The notes under the pieces: model-generated
The model's input: the letters and a program-made list of their open reading frames with translations, nothing else
Told to the model about the DNA's origin: nothing
Database searches by the model: none
From: Rickettsiella sp.
GTDB lineage: Bacteria > Pseudomonadota > Gammaproteobacteria > Diplorickettsiales > Diplorickettsiaceae
Assembly (NCBI GenBank): GCA_031119195.1
Contig: JAVHYG010000097.1
Location: 1-6,316, forward strand
Direction: 5' to 3'
DNA: 6,316 nt
In this document: in pieces, positions 1 to 5,732 of the stretch
Numbering within the stretch: the first letter of the stretch is position 1
Layout of the letters: each line of letters starts with the position of its first letter
Position numbers and translations under genes: made by a program

Positions 1-159
1 CCTTTAGGAAATAACACATGGGCGTTACGTTTTTATATAAAACCTTTTATTCGTTGGATTTGGATGGGTGGTTTATTAATGATCTTAGGTGCTTTTTGTT
101 CGTTATTACAAACCAAGAAGAAACTAATGGTAACGGCATATCTTGTGGCTGATATGTAA
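1..159 (+). CDS. ccmF: CcmF, cytochrome c heme lyase subunit (C-terminal end only)
   Basis: Only the last 52 codons and the TAA stop are present; the gene begins before the window. The fragment reads in frame 1 from the first base and includes the segment YIKPFIRWIWMGGLLMILGA, which matches the final transmembrane helix and the preceding periplasmic Trp-rich turn of CcmF, followed by a short basic tail. CcmF is the inner-membrane protein that joins heme, delivered by holo-CcmE, to reduced apocytochrome c in System I maturation. The following ccmG start codon shares one base with this stop codon, which points to one operon and coupled translation. The identification rests on a short piece plus the ccmG-ccmH context, which is the usual gene order. 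Confidence 0.88.
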   Translation, partial: PLGNNTWALRFYIKPFIRWIWMGGLLMILGAFCSLLQTKKKLMVTAYLVADM

Positions 160-692
160 TGCAGCTTAAGTGCTTACCATATCTTTTACTGATTACATTA
201 GTCCTTCTTTTGTTCTTTTTATGGCAAGGTCTAATGAAAGATCCTATGCAAATTCCTTCGCCACTAATTGATAAAGCGATTCCGAAGTTTGTTGCGATGA
301 GTTTAGAACAAAAAAGACCATTAACTGAAAAAATATTTTTAGGTCATTCATCTTTATTAGTCGTTTGGTCAAGCTGGTGTAAAAGTTGTCTTGCAGAAAA
401 TGCTTTTTTATTACATTTAAAAAAAAATATCAGCATTCAGATTATTGGCTTAAATTATCGAGATAAGTTAAATGCAGCTAAATTATGGTTGAATCACTAT
501 GGCAACCCTTATAAGGAAATCATTGTTGATCCTAAGGGCTCCTTAGGTATCGACTTAGGTGTTTATGGCGTGCCTGAAAGTTTTTTAATTGATGCAAATG
601 GAATTATTCGCTACAAGCACATAGGACCATTGACAAGCTCAAATTGGATTTCAAAAATAATGCCTTTTATAGAAAAACAGTATAAAAAATAG
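159..692 (+). CDS. ccmG: CcmG/DsbE, thioredoxin-like cytochrome c maturation protein
   Basis: This 177-residue protein has one N-terminal membrane anchor (about residues 7-24) and a periplasmic thioredoxin fold. The redox centre is W73-C74-K-S-C77, within the segment VVWSSWCKSCLAEN. Further on lies GVYGVPESFLID (residues 134-145), the CcmG signature with the cis-proline at P139. CcmG receives electrons from CcmD-independent thiol carriers of the DsbD/CcdA type and reduces the disulfide of apocytochrome c and/or CcmH so heme can be attached. The length is normal for the family. The ATG at 159 overlaps the ccmF stop (TAATG), and no clear Shine-Dalgarno sequence precedes it, so translation is probably coupled to ccmF. 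The CKSC dipeptide differs from the more common CPTC or CPPC; the lack of proline may shift the redox potential, which is inference. Confidence 0.95.
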   Translation: MQLKCLPYLLLITLVLLLFFLWQGLMKDPMQIPSPLIDKAIPKFVAMSLEQKRPLTEKIFLGHSSLLVVWSSWCKSCLAENAFLLHLKKNISIQIIGLNYRDKLNAAKLWLNHYGNPYKEIIVDPKGSLGIDLGVYGVPESFLIDANGIIRYKHIGPLTSSNWISKIMPFIEKQYKK

Positions 693-696
693 AAAC

Positions 697-1110
697 ATGA
701 TTAAAAATATTAAAATTATTTTTAGGCAATTAATTCTGTTTTTGAGTGTTTTAGCTAGCGTTTCCGTTTGTTCGGCAAAAACGACTGAGCTTTACCCTTT
801 TAACTCCGTGGTACAAAAAAAAACTTTTCAGCACATGATTTTAGACTTGAGATGTCTTGTTTGTCAAAACCAAAATCTTGCTGACTCAAACGCTCTATTT
901 GCCCAAGATTTACGACAAATAATCTATCAGCGAATCATAAGAGGAGAGTCAGAGGAGCATATTAAAATTTATTTAGTGAGTCGTTACGGTGAATTTATTT
1001 TATTTAAACCCTTATTTTCGCCATTAACTTATTTACTATGGTTAGGCCCTTTTATTTTATTGTTGACTATTATTGTAAACTTATTTTCTAGGCGTTTTTT
1101 AAAAAAATAA
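697..1110 (+). CDS. ccmH: CcmH, apocytochrome c thiol reductase (CcmH-N domain only)
   Basis: This 137-residue protein has an N-terminal signal or anchor (about residues 8-27), a small periplasmic helical domain with the hallmark LRCLVCQNQNLADSNA (catalytic C53 and C56), then YLVSRYGEFILFKP and a C-terminal transmembrane helix (about 111-128) ending in basic residues. CcmH keeps the CXXCH cysteines of apocytochrome c reduced and presents it to CcmF. The gene starts four bases after the ccmG stop, with only a weak ribosome binding site, so coupled translation is likely. In E. coli the CcmH protein carries a fused C-terminal CcmI part with TPR repeats; here the protein ends after the second helix. 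No ccmI follows, and the next gene downstream is unrelated. Confidence 0.95.
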   Translation: MIKNIKIIFRQLILFLSVLASVSVCSAKTTELYPFNSVVQKKTFQHMILDLRCLVCQNQNLADSNALFAQDLRQIIYQRIIRGESEEHIKIYLVSRYGEFILFKPLFSPLTYLLWLGPFILLLTIIVNLFSRRFLKK

Positions 1111-1157
1111 TTTATTTTTTATTTATTTACTATTTAAAAAAATCTAAATTTGTAAAT

Positions 1158-1205
1158 GTTAAACGTGAATTAAATATAGCAAATCTCAAAGATATAAATT
1201 ATACT
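1158..1205 (+). promoter_or_regulatory. Possible promoter with a PmrA-type direct repeat
   Basis: The AT-rich gap between ccmH and the long gene contains two TTAA-centred half sites, gTTAAACGT at 1158-1166 and aTTAAATAT at 1169-1177, whose TTAA cores are exactly 11 bases apart. The PmrA box described in Legionella and Coxiella is cTTAATATT repeated with a two-base gap, giving the same 11-base spacing. Each half matches 5 of 9 positions. A possible -10 element is TATACT at 1200-1205, with TATAAA at 1193-1198 as an alternative. No good sigma-70 -35 is seen, which fits an activator-dependent promoter but also fits no promoter at all. TTAA is common in AT-rich DNA, so this is weak. Confidence 0.3.
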
Positions 1206-1241
1206 TCGCAGATAAATTTGGAAAGAATTCTAACTATAATA

Positions 1242-1247
1242 AAGGAG
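1242..1247 (+). promoter_or_regulatory. Strong ribosome binding site
   Basis: AAGGAG lies five bases before the ATG at 1253. It is the best Shine-Dalgarno match in the window and fixes the start of the long gene that follows. It contrasts with the poor sites before ccmG and ccmH, and suggests that this gene is expressed independently of the ccm operon. Confidence 0.8.
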
Positions 1248-1252
1248 ATATC

Positions 1253-3340
1253 ATGGGCAAGTTTGATCAAGCTTTTAATAATTTTAAAAAGACAGGTTGT
1301 TTTATATTAACTAATGCGTCATTGACATTTTTGCAGTTAATCCAACTCCAAAGTTATTTAGAAAAAAATATTAAGCTTGATAATTCCAATCGTAAATCTT
1401 CTGCTGAAACTCTACCTGATTATCAATTCCATTTAAGCAACGTTGAACTTATTTCTGGCTATGTAAGTATGCAAACGTTAACAGGGGCGATCAATGAACA
1501 TAGCATTGCCTATAACGAAAGCATTCCCGACTTACATATACTGAGTTTGAGTACTAAATCACAGGAACACATGTTTTTGAGAATTACCGAGGAGGAGAGA
1601 AATTTAATCAGAGAACGAACGACGTTTGAAAAAAAATTACTTACCTTATTATGTCAAGAAAGGATTTGGCATACGATTAAATTACATAAAATTATGTTTT
1701 CTTATCGGGCGGAAAGGAGTAAATTAAGTAATGATTTTTTTAGTGAGTTATTAGAATGGTTGTCTAGTTATACAGATACTTTAAGAGATTTTGGTTTTAC
1801 ATTGCCAACTTACATTACTCAAAGCAAGTTGCTAACATTTTTAAATAGCAATATAAAGATAGAAACCCTACATCTTAAATTAAACTATTTCCATCCTTAT
1901 TTTCAGTCATTATGTCGGATAATCTCTGTTCATCCGAGTCTCAAGCTTTTAGATCTAACTGGTTCAGAACTCAGAGTGTCGGATTATCACATATTATCGA
2001 CAGTACTTGATAAAAACTATCGAATCAAGATTTTGGTATCAGAACCTAACAATTTAGTACCTAGCAATTCAGGGCTATTGCAACAACATAATGAATTGCT
2101 TCAACGTTTATCAAAATCGGGGATTGAGCGGTTTAAAGAAGAACAATTAACACAAGCTAAACTTATTAAAATAGCCGTCCAGGCATTAGAAAAAGGACAA
2201 AATGAATGTTTTAAGAGCTTATTAAATTTGCATACTGAATTAACTGCAATTACTTCTCATATAGAGCTAGAAAAAGTCTGTAAAAGTTTTCCTGCTGTTT
2301 ACGAAGCGCACGCAGATTATGTTAAACGTTATGCTTCAGATTTTCAGCTAAATTTACATGCGCCATTAGTGCAAAATAAACTTAGAACAGTGGGTTATCA
2401 CTTATTAGAAAAAGCCTTTGCAGTTAAAGATGGTGAAAGTATTGTCTGTTTACTAAAAGCAGGCGTTAATCTATTAGAACATACGGAACAGGATAATACA
2501 TTAATACGTTCATTGTCAGTAAATTTTGAAGATAGTATCTGTCCGTACTGGAAAAAAGTGGTAATCCTTTTTTTTCAAAAAGATTTAAGTATTTTGATAC
2601 TTGCGACAAGACACTTATTGTTGTTTGAATCGATGTATCCCCCTTCAAATCAAATTAAACAGCTTTTAAATCTGTATTTAACGAAACTAAAAGAACGTGT
2701 AGGCTGGCCATCTTTTTTACACTTAATTAGTGATATATCATTACATCTTCAAGATAGGAAAAGAGAATGGAAGCGTGCCTTTGAAACGTTAGCTTATGCC
2801 ATTGATGTGGATACGGATAAAGGGGTTGAAATTGCTTACGAAATGATGGATGTGTTGCATGAATGGGTGAAGCGTTTAATGGTTGAAACTGATTTAGCGC
2901 ACCGCGGTTGGCTAGGCAATTCTAAATTGAATGATAGATTGAAACATTTAGGTATGGAATTGGAAAGTGAAATCAATAAATGTTTAAAAGAATTGCATGT
3001 AAGGGAAGTGGCGCAAAGTGTACAAAAATGGTCGCAAAAACAAGAGTACAAAATAAGGGAATTAGAAGAAAACAGGCGCTTAGACGGAGCCCGATATATT
3101 AAAGACAAGGAAGAAATTGAAGCAAGAGCAAAAGAACGCGAAGAAATGCTTAAAAAAGAAATGGAAGGAAAATTAAAGGAACAGGAAGAAAAAATTAACC
3201 AATTGATCCAATCGATGGAAAGAATGAAAAATAGTTTAGCCTCCGCATCCAGCAATCAATCAAAATTATCAAAATCAGAAGAAAATTCTACTCAGAAAGA
3301 AGAAACATTTTTTTTTTCAAACATTAGTGGGAAAAGGTAA
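1253..3340 (+). CDS. Large LRR/ankyrin-like coiled-coil protein, candidate type IV effector
   Basis: This 695-residue protein has no signal peptide or membrane helix, and I do not recognise it as a named family. Residues about 201-265 look like one or two leucine-rich repeats of the ribonuclease-inhibitor type (IETLHLKLN, then SLKLLDLTGSELRVSDYHIL, then RIKILVSEPNN). Residues about 381-420 resemble one ankyrin repeat (HLLEKAFAVKDGESIVCLLKAG). Residues about 585-662 are very rich in Glu, Lys and Arg and should form a coiled coil. The last 30 residues are polar, with Glu pairs 12-13 and 19-20 residues from the end followed by FFF and a small-residue tail. This resembles the Glu-rich C-terminal signals of Dot/Icm substrates. 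The start is set by AAGGAG five bases upstream. The gene is monocistronic, between ccmH and a convergent MATE gene. Host-directed function is inference; the reading frame itself is secure. Confidence 0.85.
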   Translation: MGKFDQAFNNFKKTGCFILTNASLTFLQLIQLQSYLEKNIKLDNSNRKSSAETLPDYQFHLSNVELISGYVSMQTLTGAINEHSIAYNESIPDLHILSLSTKSQEHMFLRITEEERNLIRERTTFEKKLLTLLCQERIWHTIKLHKIMFSYRAERSKLSNDFFSELLEWLSSYTDTLRDFGFTLPTYITQSKLLTFLNSNIKIETLHLKLNYFHPYFQSLCRIISVHPSLKLLDLTGSELRVSDYHILSTVLDKNYRIKILVSEPNNLVPSNSGLLQQHNELLQRLSKSGIERFKEEQLTQAKLIKIAVQALEKGQNECFKSLLNLHTELTAITSHIELEKVCKSFPAVYEAHADYVKRYASDFQLNLHAPLVQNKLRTVGYHLLEKAFAVKDGESIVCLLKAGVNLLEHTEQDNTLIRSLSVNFEDSICPYWKKVVILFFQKDLSILILATRHLLLFESMYPPSNQIKQLLNLYLTKLKERVGWPSFLHLISDISLHLQDRKREWKRAFETLAYAIDVDTDKGVEIAYEMMDVLHEWVKRLMVETDLAHRGWLGNSKLNDRLKHLGMELESEINKCLKELHVREVAQSVQKWSQKQEYKIRELEENRRLDGARYIKDKEEIEARAKEREEMLKKEMEGKLKEQEEKINQLIQSMERMKNSLASASSNQSKLSKSEENSTQKEETFFFSNISGKR

Positions 3341-3433
3341 ACGTTAGGGATGTTAAAAAATCTAAAATAGCGTTTGTGTTGGTGATATGATAAGCCCTAG
3401 TTAGGGAGAGTATGAAAAAACATAGTGTCTGTT
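3341..3433. other. Short gap between convergent genes, weak terminator signals
   Basis: This gap separates the ends of two convergent genes. It contains a short palindrome, CCCTAGTTAGGG at 3395-3406, whose loop would be only four bases with four paired bases, and no T-run follows it. No strong GC-rich terminator is seen for the plus-strand gene. A weak AT-rich hairpin at its right edge is listed separately. Confidence 0.5.
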
Positions 3434-3435
3434 TT
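3415..3435 (-). terminator. Weak AT-rich hairpin at the end of the MATE gene
   Basis: On the minus strand AAAACA (3435-3430), a seven-base loop and TGTTTT (3422-3417) form a six-base-pair stem that continues into two more T residues (3416-3415). It begins inside the MATE stop codon. Only one pair is G-C, so termination would be weak. The hairpin is nearly symmetric and could act weakly on both strands, serving the convergent genes. Confidence 0.3.
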
Positions 3436-4852
3436 ATGAGCTTTCGTTCGCATTAATGTGCCTGGCTTGTTTACTATGCAAAGGCAGAGAAATATTTTTT
3501 GGAAGTTTTAATTGCCAACGAAAATAAAGCATCCCTGTTCCGAAAAGTATCCCGCACATTCCTCCTAAAAAAATACCAGGGGCTCCACCATGAAAGAAAA
3601 AAGCAAATAAATACCCTAATGGAATGCCAATAAACCAACTACTAATGAAGCCTATCGCCATAACATATTTTGTATCTAACAAGCCTCGCAAAAAGCCCAT
3701 TAATGCATTTCGGATAGCATCAAAAAATTGTGAGACTGAAAGGATCATAAATAGCGTAATGACTAAATGCATTGTCTGAATGTTGACTGTATCATGTATA
3801 TTTAAGTACAAGGAGGAAAGAATTTTTGGAAATAATATAAATGTCAATCCGATTGTAGTGCTTATAGCAACTACAATTCGTACACTTGTCCGCACTAATT
3901 CGTTGATATCCGAATATTGTTTGCTACCAAAGGTCTGACGCATCAAAATAGCACTGGCCTGAGAAATAGCAAAAATAGGAATTACAATAAGATACTGGTA
4001 TTGCATAATAACTTGATAGGCAGCAAGTGCAGTGGTACCTAAGCAGCCAATAAATACAGCGCTCACTACAAAAGATAGCATTTCGCCACTGACTTGCAGA
4101 CTAATAGGCCAACCAATTTTAAATAAATCAATTAACGTATGCCAATTTTGATAGATACAGATGCGAAATAAGTTAAACTTTTTAAAGTCATGAATAACGC
4201 ATAAACAGGAACTAGTAGATAAAAAATAAAACCATCCTTGTAGCGCAGAAGCATAACCAAAACCTGCAACGCCTAGCGGGGGTAAGCCAAATTTTCCAAA
4301 TATAAAAATGTAAGCGCTTATTAATAAAACAACGACACTTAATGCATTTGCATACATATCAATTTTTTGTTTCTGAACCCCATAACATAACTGTTGGTTA
4401 CACACTGCAAAAAAGAAAGGTAAAATAACCCAAATATTGGCATGGAAAAATTCTTCTACGATTTTAGAAATAGTTCTATCTTGACCGAGAAAAATGAGAA
4501 TAGTATAAATGTGCCAATATATAAGAAAGATCGGAATACTTATAATAAGCGATAATAGCCAACCTTGTTGTACTAATGCGCCAATAGTACCATAATCTTT
4601 TTTACCAAAGCGGTGTCCTATTAATAGGCTTAATGAGAACAATAAAGAAGCGCTAATGTGAATAACAGCCATCTGGATGGAAAAAATAAGAGCGGAGGCG
4701 GCTAAAGCTTTATGTCCTAATTTTGCTAGCATTGTCATGCATAGAAAACCGCTGCCCATGGTTATGATATGTGTCAAAACCATCGGTAGCGATAATTGAA
4801 TTAATTTCTTTGTATAGTTATTACGAAAAGTAGAGAGCATTGACACATGCAT
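3434..4852 (-). CDS. MATE family multidrug/toxic compound exporter (NorM-like)
   Basis: This 472-residue protein has about twelve hydrophobic helices in two halves (roughly 19-220 and 240-447), the size and layout of MATE transporters, which use H+ or Na+ gradients to export cationic drugs, metabolites or siderophores. Family features include LGQD (residues 122-125), PPLGVAGFGYASALQGW after helix 5, and GWPISLQVSGEM with E257 in helix 7, matching the NorM cation-site glutamate (E255 in Vibrio cholerae NorM). FFDAIRNALMGFLRG has D378, matching NorM D371. In helix 1 the usual acidic residue of F-I/V-D-T is C38 in the segment GFLCMTMLAKLG. The start at 4852 is preceded by AGGA at a rather long spacing of 11 bases; the next ATG, four codons inside, has no such site. 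A promoter with a Fur-like box lies about 90-135 bases upstream, so iron control is likely. The substrate cannot be told from sequence. Confidence 0.93.
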   Translation of the reverse strand: MHVSMLSTFRNNYTKKLIQLSLPMVLTHIITMGSGFLCMTMLAKLGHKALAASALIFSIQMAVIHISASLLFSLSLLIGHRFGKKDYGTIGALVQQGWLLSLIISIPIFLIYWHIYTILIFLGQDRTISKIVEEFFHANIWVILPFFFAVCNQQLCYGVQKQKIDMYANALSVVVLLISAYIFIFGKFGLPPLGVAGFGYASALQGWFYFLSTSSCLCVIHDFKKFNLFRICIYQNWHTLIDLFKIGWPISLQVSGEMLSFVVSAVFIGCLGTTALAAYQVIMQYQYLIVIPIFAISQASAILMRQTFGSKQYSDINELVRTSVRIVVAISTTIGLTFILFPKILSSLYLNIHDTVNIQTMHLVITLFMILSVSQFFDAIRNALMGFLRGLLDTKYVMAIGFISSWFIGIPLGYLFAFFFHGGAPGIFLGGMCGILFGTGMLYFRWQLKLPKNISLPLHSKQARHINANESS

Positions 4853-4893
4853 TATGTAATTTATCCTAATAATTTATGCTTTAGCTTGGGCTT

Positions 4894-4913
4894 GATAATG
4901 TTATTCCATTATC
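4894..4913. promoter_or_regulatory. Second Fur-like inverted repeat in the MATE leader
   Basis: GATAATG (4894-4900) and CATTATC (4907-4913) form a perfect 7+7 inverted repeat. Both arms equal the outer arms of the classical 19-base Fur consensus GATAATGATAATCATTATC, but the spacer is six bases instead of five. It lies about 41-60 bases before the MATE start codon, downstream of the predicted transcription start, and could be a secondary operator. The extra spacer base makes binding less certain than for the site at 4940. Confidence 0.45.
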
Positions 4914-4923
4914 GTAAGCATTG

Positions 4924-4974
4924 CGCCATGATTTATAATGATAATAAGAATCATTCTCATTATAAATCATGGCG
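4924..4974. repeat. Long perfect palindrome, 18 bp arms, 15 bp centre
   Basis: Arms CGCCATGATTTATAATGA (4924-4941) and its exact reverse complement (4957-4974) flank a 15-base centre. The centre and inner arm ends hold the Fur-box-like sequence, and each arm carries a TATAAT. Arms this long are far more than a dimeric repressor needs. The palindrome could be a regulatory cruciform or hairpin, or a small mobile or duplicated element captured as a promoter. Which of these applies cannot be decided here. Confidence 0.9.
4940..4958 (-). promoter_or_regulatory. Fur box (iron-responsive operator)
   Basis: GATAATAAGAATCATTCTC matches 16 of 19 positions of the Fur consensus GATAATGATAATCATTATC. It begins directly after the -10 element of the predicted MATE promoter and covers the expected transcription start near 4952. 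That is a standard position for Fur-Fe2+ repression by blocking RNA polymerase. No Fur gene is in the window. Confidence 0.65.
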
Positions 4975-4987
4975 ATACGAGCTTCAA
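4959..4987 (-). promoter_or_regulatory. Sigma-70 promoter for the MATE gene
   Basis: On the minus strand TTGAAG (4987-4982; four of six matches to TTGACA) is followed after exactly 17 bases by a perfect TATAAT (4964-4959). Transcription should start near 4952, giving a leader of about 100 bases before the MATE ATG. The predicted start lies within the Fur-like box. Confidence 0.6.
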
Positions 4988-5109
4988 GCAATATTTTTGG
5001 AAATTTAAGCTTCTTTTTAGTACAAATGGAATATCTTTGAATAGATATAAAAAAAGAGAGTTTCTTTTGATAGTGTATTACGTAACGCACACTTAAGTAG
5101 CAAGCATCT

Positions 5110-5156
5110 AAAAAAGGCCGCCGAACGAATCTACCTTACAAATTCCCTACATTCGG
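5110..5156 (-). terminator. Possible terminator downstream of the tRNA fragment
   Basis: On the minus strand CCGAATG (5156-5150) can pair with CGTTCGG (5127-5121), seven pairs with one G-T, across a loop of 22 bases. Five bases further on comes a run of six T (5115-5110). It lies about 80 bases past the 3' end of the tRNA-Pro fragment and might be the old terminator of that tRNA transcript. The long loop and the gap before the T-run make this weak. Confidence 0.3.
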
Positions 5157-5233
5157 ATTGTGTGGGGTTATGATCAGTTCGTTACATGGATCAGAAAACA
5201 TCTTAATTTACGGATATTTTTTGTTAAAACTGC

Positions 5234-5280
5234 TGGTCGGGATGAGAGGATTCGAACCTCCGGCCCCTAACTCCCGCAGT
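5234..5280 (-). pseudogene. 3' half of a tRNA-Pro gene, possible att site
   Basis: Read on the minus strand, the sequence holds a complete T arm (stem GGAGG/CCTCT, loop TTCGAAT), the 3' acceptor strand CATCCCG, discriminator A and encoded CCA ending at 5234. It also has a five-base variable loop and the 3' anticodon-stem strand GTTAG. The T arm and 3' end are those of bacterial tRNA-Pro. The anticodon loop reads TGCGGGA: CGG fits proline, but the invariant U33 is replaced by G. The 5' anticodon strand is only partly complementary, and no D arm or 5' acceptor strand (CGGGATG) exists to the right. It is therefore a broken copy cut near the anticodon loop, not a working tRNA. Confidence 0.8.
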
Positions 5281-5401
5281 AAACGCTTGAACTAGAAAAT
5301 TATTGATACTCAAATACTTTCGATACTTTGCAGTTTTAAAAGTCTATTAAAAACTACAGTAATTTTAGTACTTTCTATTTCAGCCTACAATTCTGTTATA
5401 C

Positions 5402-5440
5402 TTTTTTTGGCTTGAGCTTGCAAGCTTAAAGCCAAAAAAA
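5402..5440. repeat. Inverted repeat with T-run first and A-run last
   Basis: TTTTTTTGGCTT (5402-5413) is the exact reverse complement of AAGCCAAAAAAA (5429-5440); between them AGCTTGCAAGCT (5415-5426) is itself a perfect palindrome. On either strand the T-run comes before the stem and the A-run after it, the opposite of an intrinsic terminator, so it is not called one. It may be a terminal repeat, a recombinase site or a stem in an RNA. Confidence 0.75.
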
Positions 5441-5572
5441 TGTTGCTGCAAGTTCCACTGGAAGAAAATGTAGTGCATGCATGGAGCATGACAAAGTTAC
5501 GTTAAAACCTTGTTGTTATATTTTCGGTGCGACCGTTGAGGTATGGGCATGGATTAAATACAAATCTGAATC

Positions 5573-5602
5573 CGTTACGCTATAACTTATTTATGGGTAA
5601 CG
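5573..5602. repeat. Bulged hairpin of 12 base pairs
   Basis: CGTTAC (5573-5578), a bulged G, then CTATAA (5580-5585) pair across a five-base loop with TTATGG and GTAACG (5591-5602); one pair is a G-T wobble when read as plus-strand RNA. It has no T-run and no gene beside it. Function unknown. Confidence 0.55.
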
Positions 5603-5701
5603 ATTATATGTAAGGTTGTGAGATCAGTTAAACTTTTATCATTTATTTTGGTATGTTTCGCATTATCGATAAAGGTTTAGGGAAGTGTGCCAGTAACGAA
5701 C

Positions 5702-5732
5702 AAAATCCGGATGTGCGAGCAGCACATCCGGA
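5702..5732 (-). terminator. Intrinsic terminator of the RNase T2 gene
   Basis: On the minus strand TCCGGATGTGC (5732-5722), loop TGCTC and GCACATCCGGA (5716-5706) form a perfect 11-base-pair GC-rich stem, followed by TTTTG (5705-5701) and more T. It lies about 45 bases after the RNase stop codon. On the plus strand no T-run follows, so it is directional. Confidence 0.75.

Larger units (their letters stand above)
5281..5705. other. Gene-free stretch with palindromes
   Basis: No open frame with a credible start and ribosome binding site is seen on either strand, and I recognise no known structured RNA (tmRNA, RNase P, SRP and 6S RNA motifs were looked for by eye). It contains ATACT three times within 22 bases (5306, 5314, 5323), an inverted repeat at 5402-5440 and a bulged hairpin at 5573-5602. 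Lying just inside the possible att site, it could be the end of an inserted element or decayed sequence. Confidence 0.6.

Noticed and set aside
1090..1130. Terminator after ccmH
   Set aside because: Only an all A/T inverted repeat with almost no loop overlaps the stop codon. There is no GC stem, so it is not supported as an intrinsic terminator.
1235..1240. TATAAT as the -10 of the long gene
   Set aside because: Transcription would begin inside the ribosome binding site, and no -35 is found at a suitable distance.
2466..3255. Two minus-strand open frames (2466-2648 and 2836-3255) inside the long gene
   Set aside because: They lie antisense to a well-supported gene. Their Ser/Leu/Phe-rich composition is what the complement of Glu/Lys-rich codons gives.
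4881..5090. Minus-strand open frame of 69 codons before the MATE gene
   Set aside because: It starts with GTG, has no ribosome binding site, and runs straight through the palindrome, promoter and Fur-like boxes. No recognisable domain is seen.
5402..5440. Bidirectional terminator
   Set aside because: The T-run precedes and the A-run follows the stem on both strands, the reverse of the required order.
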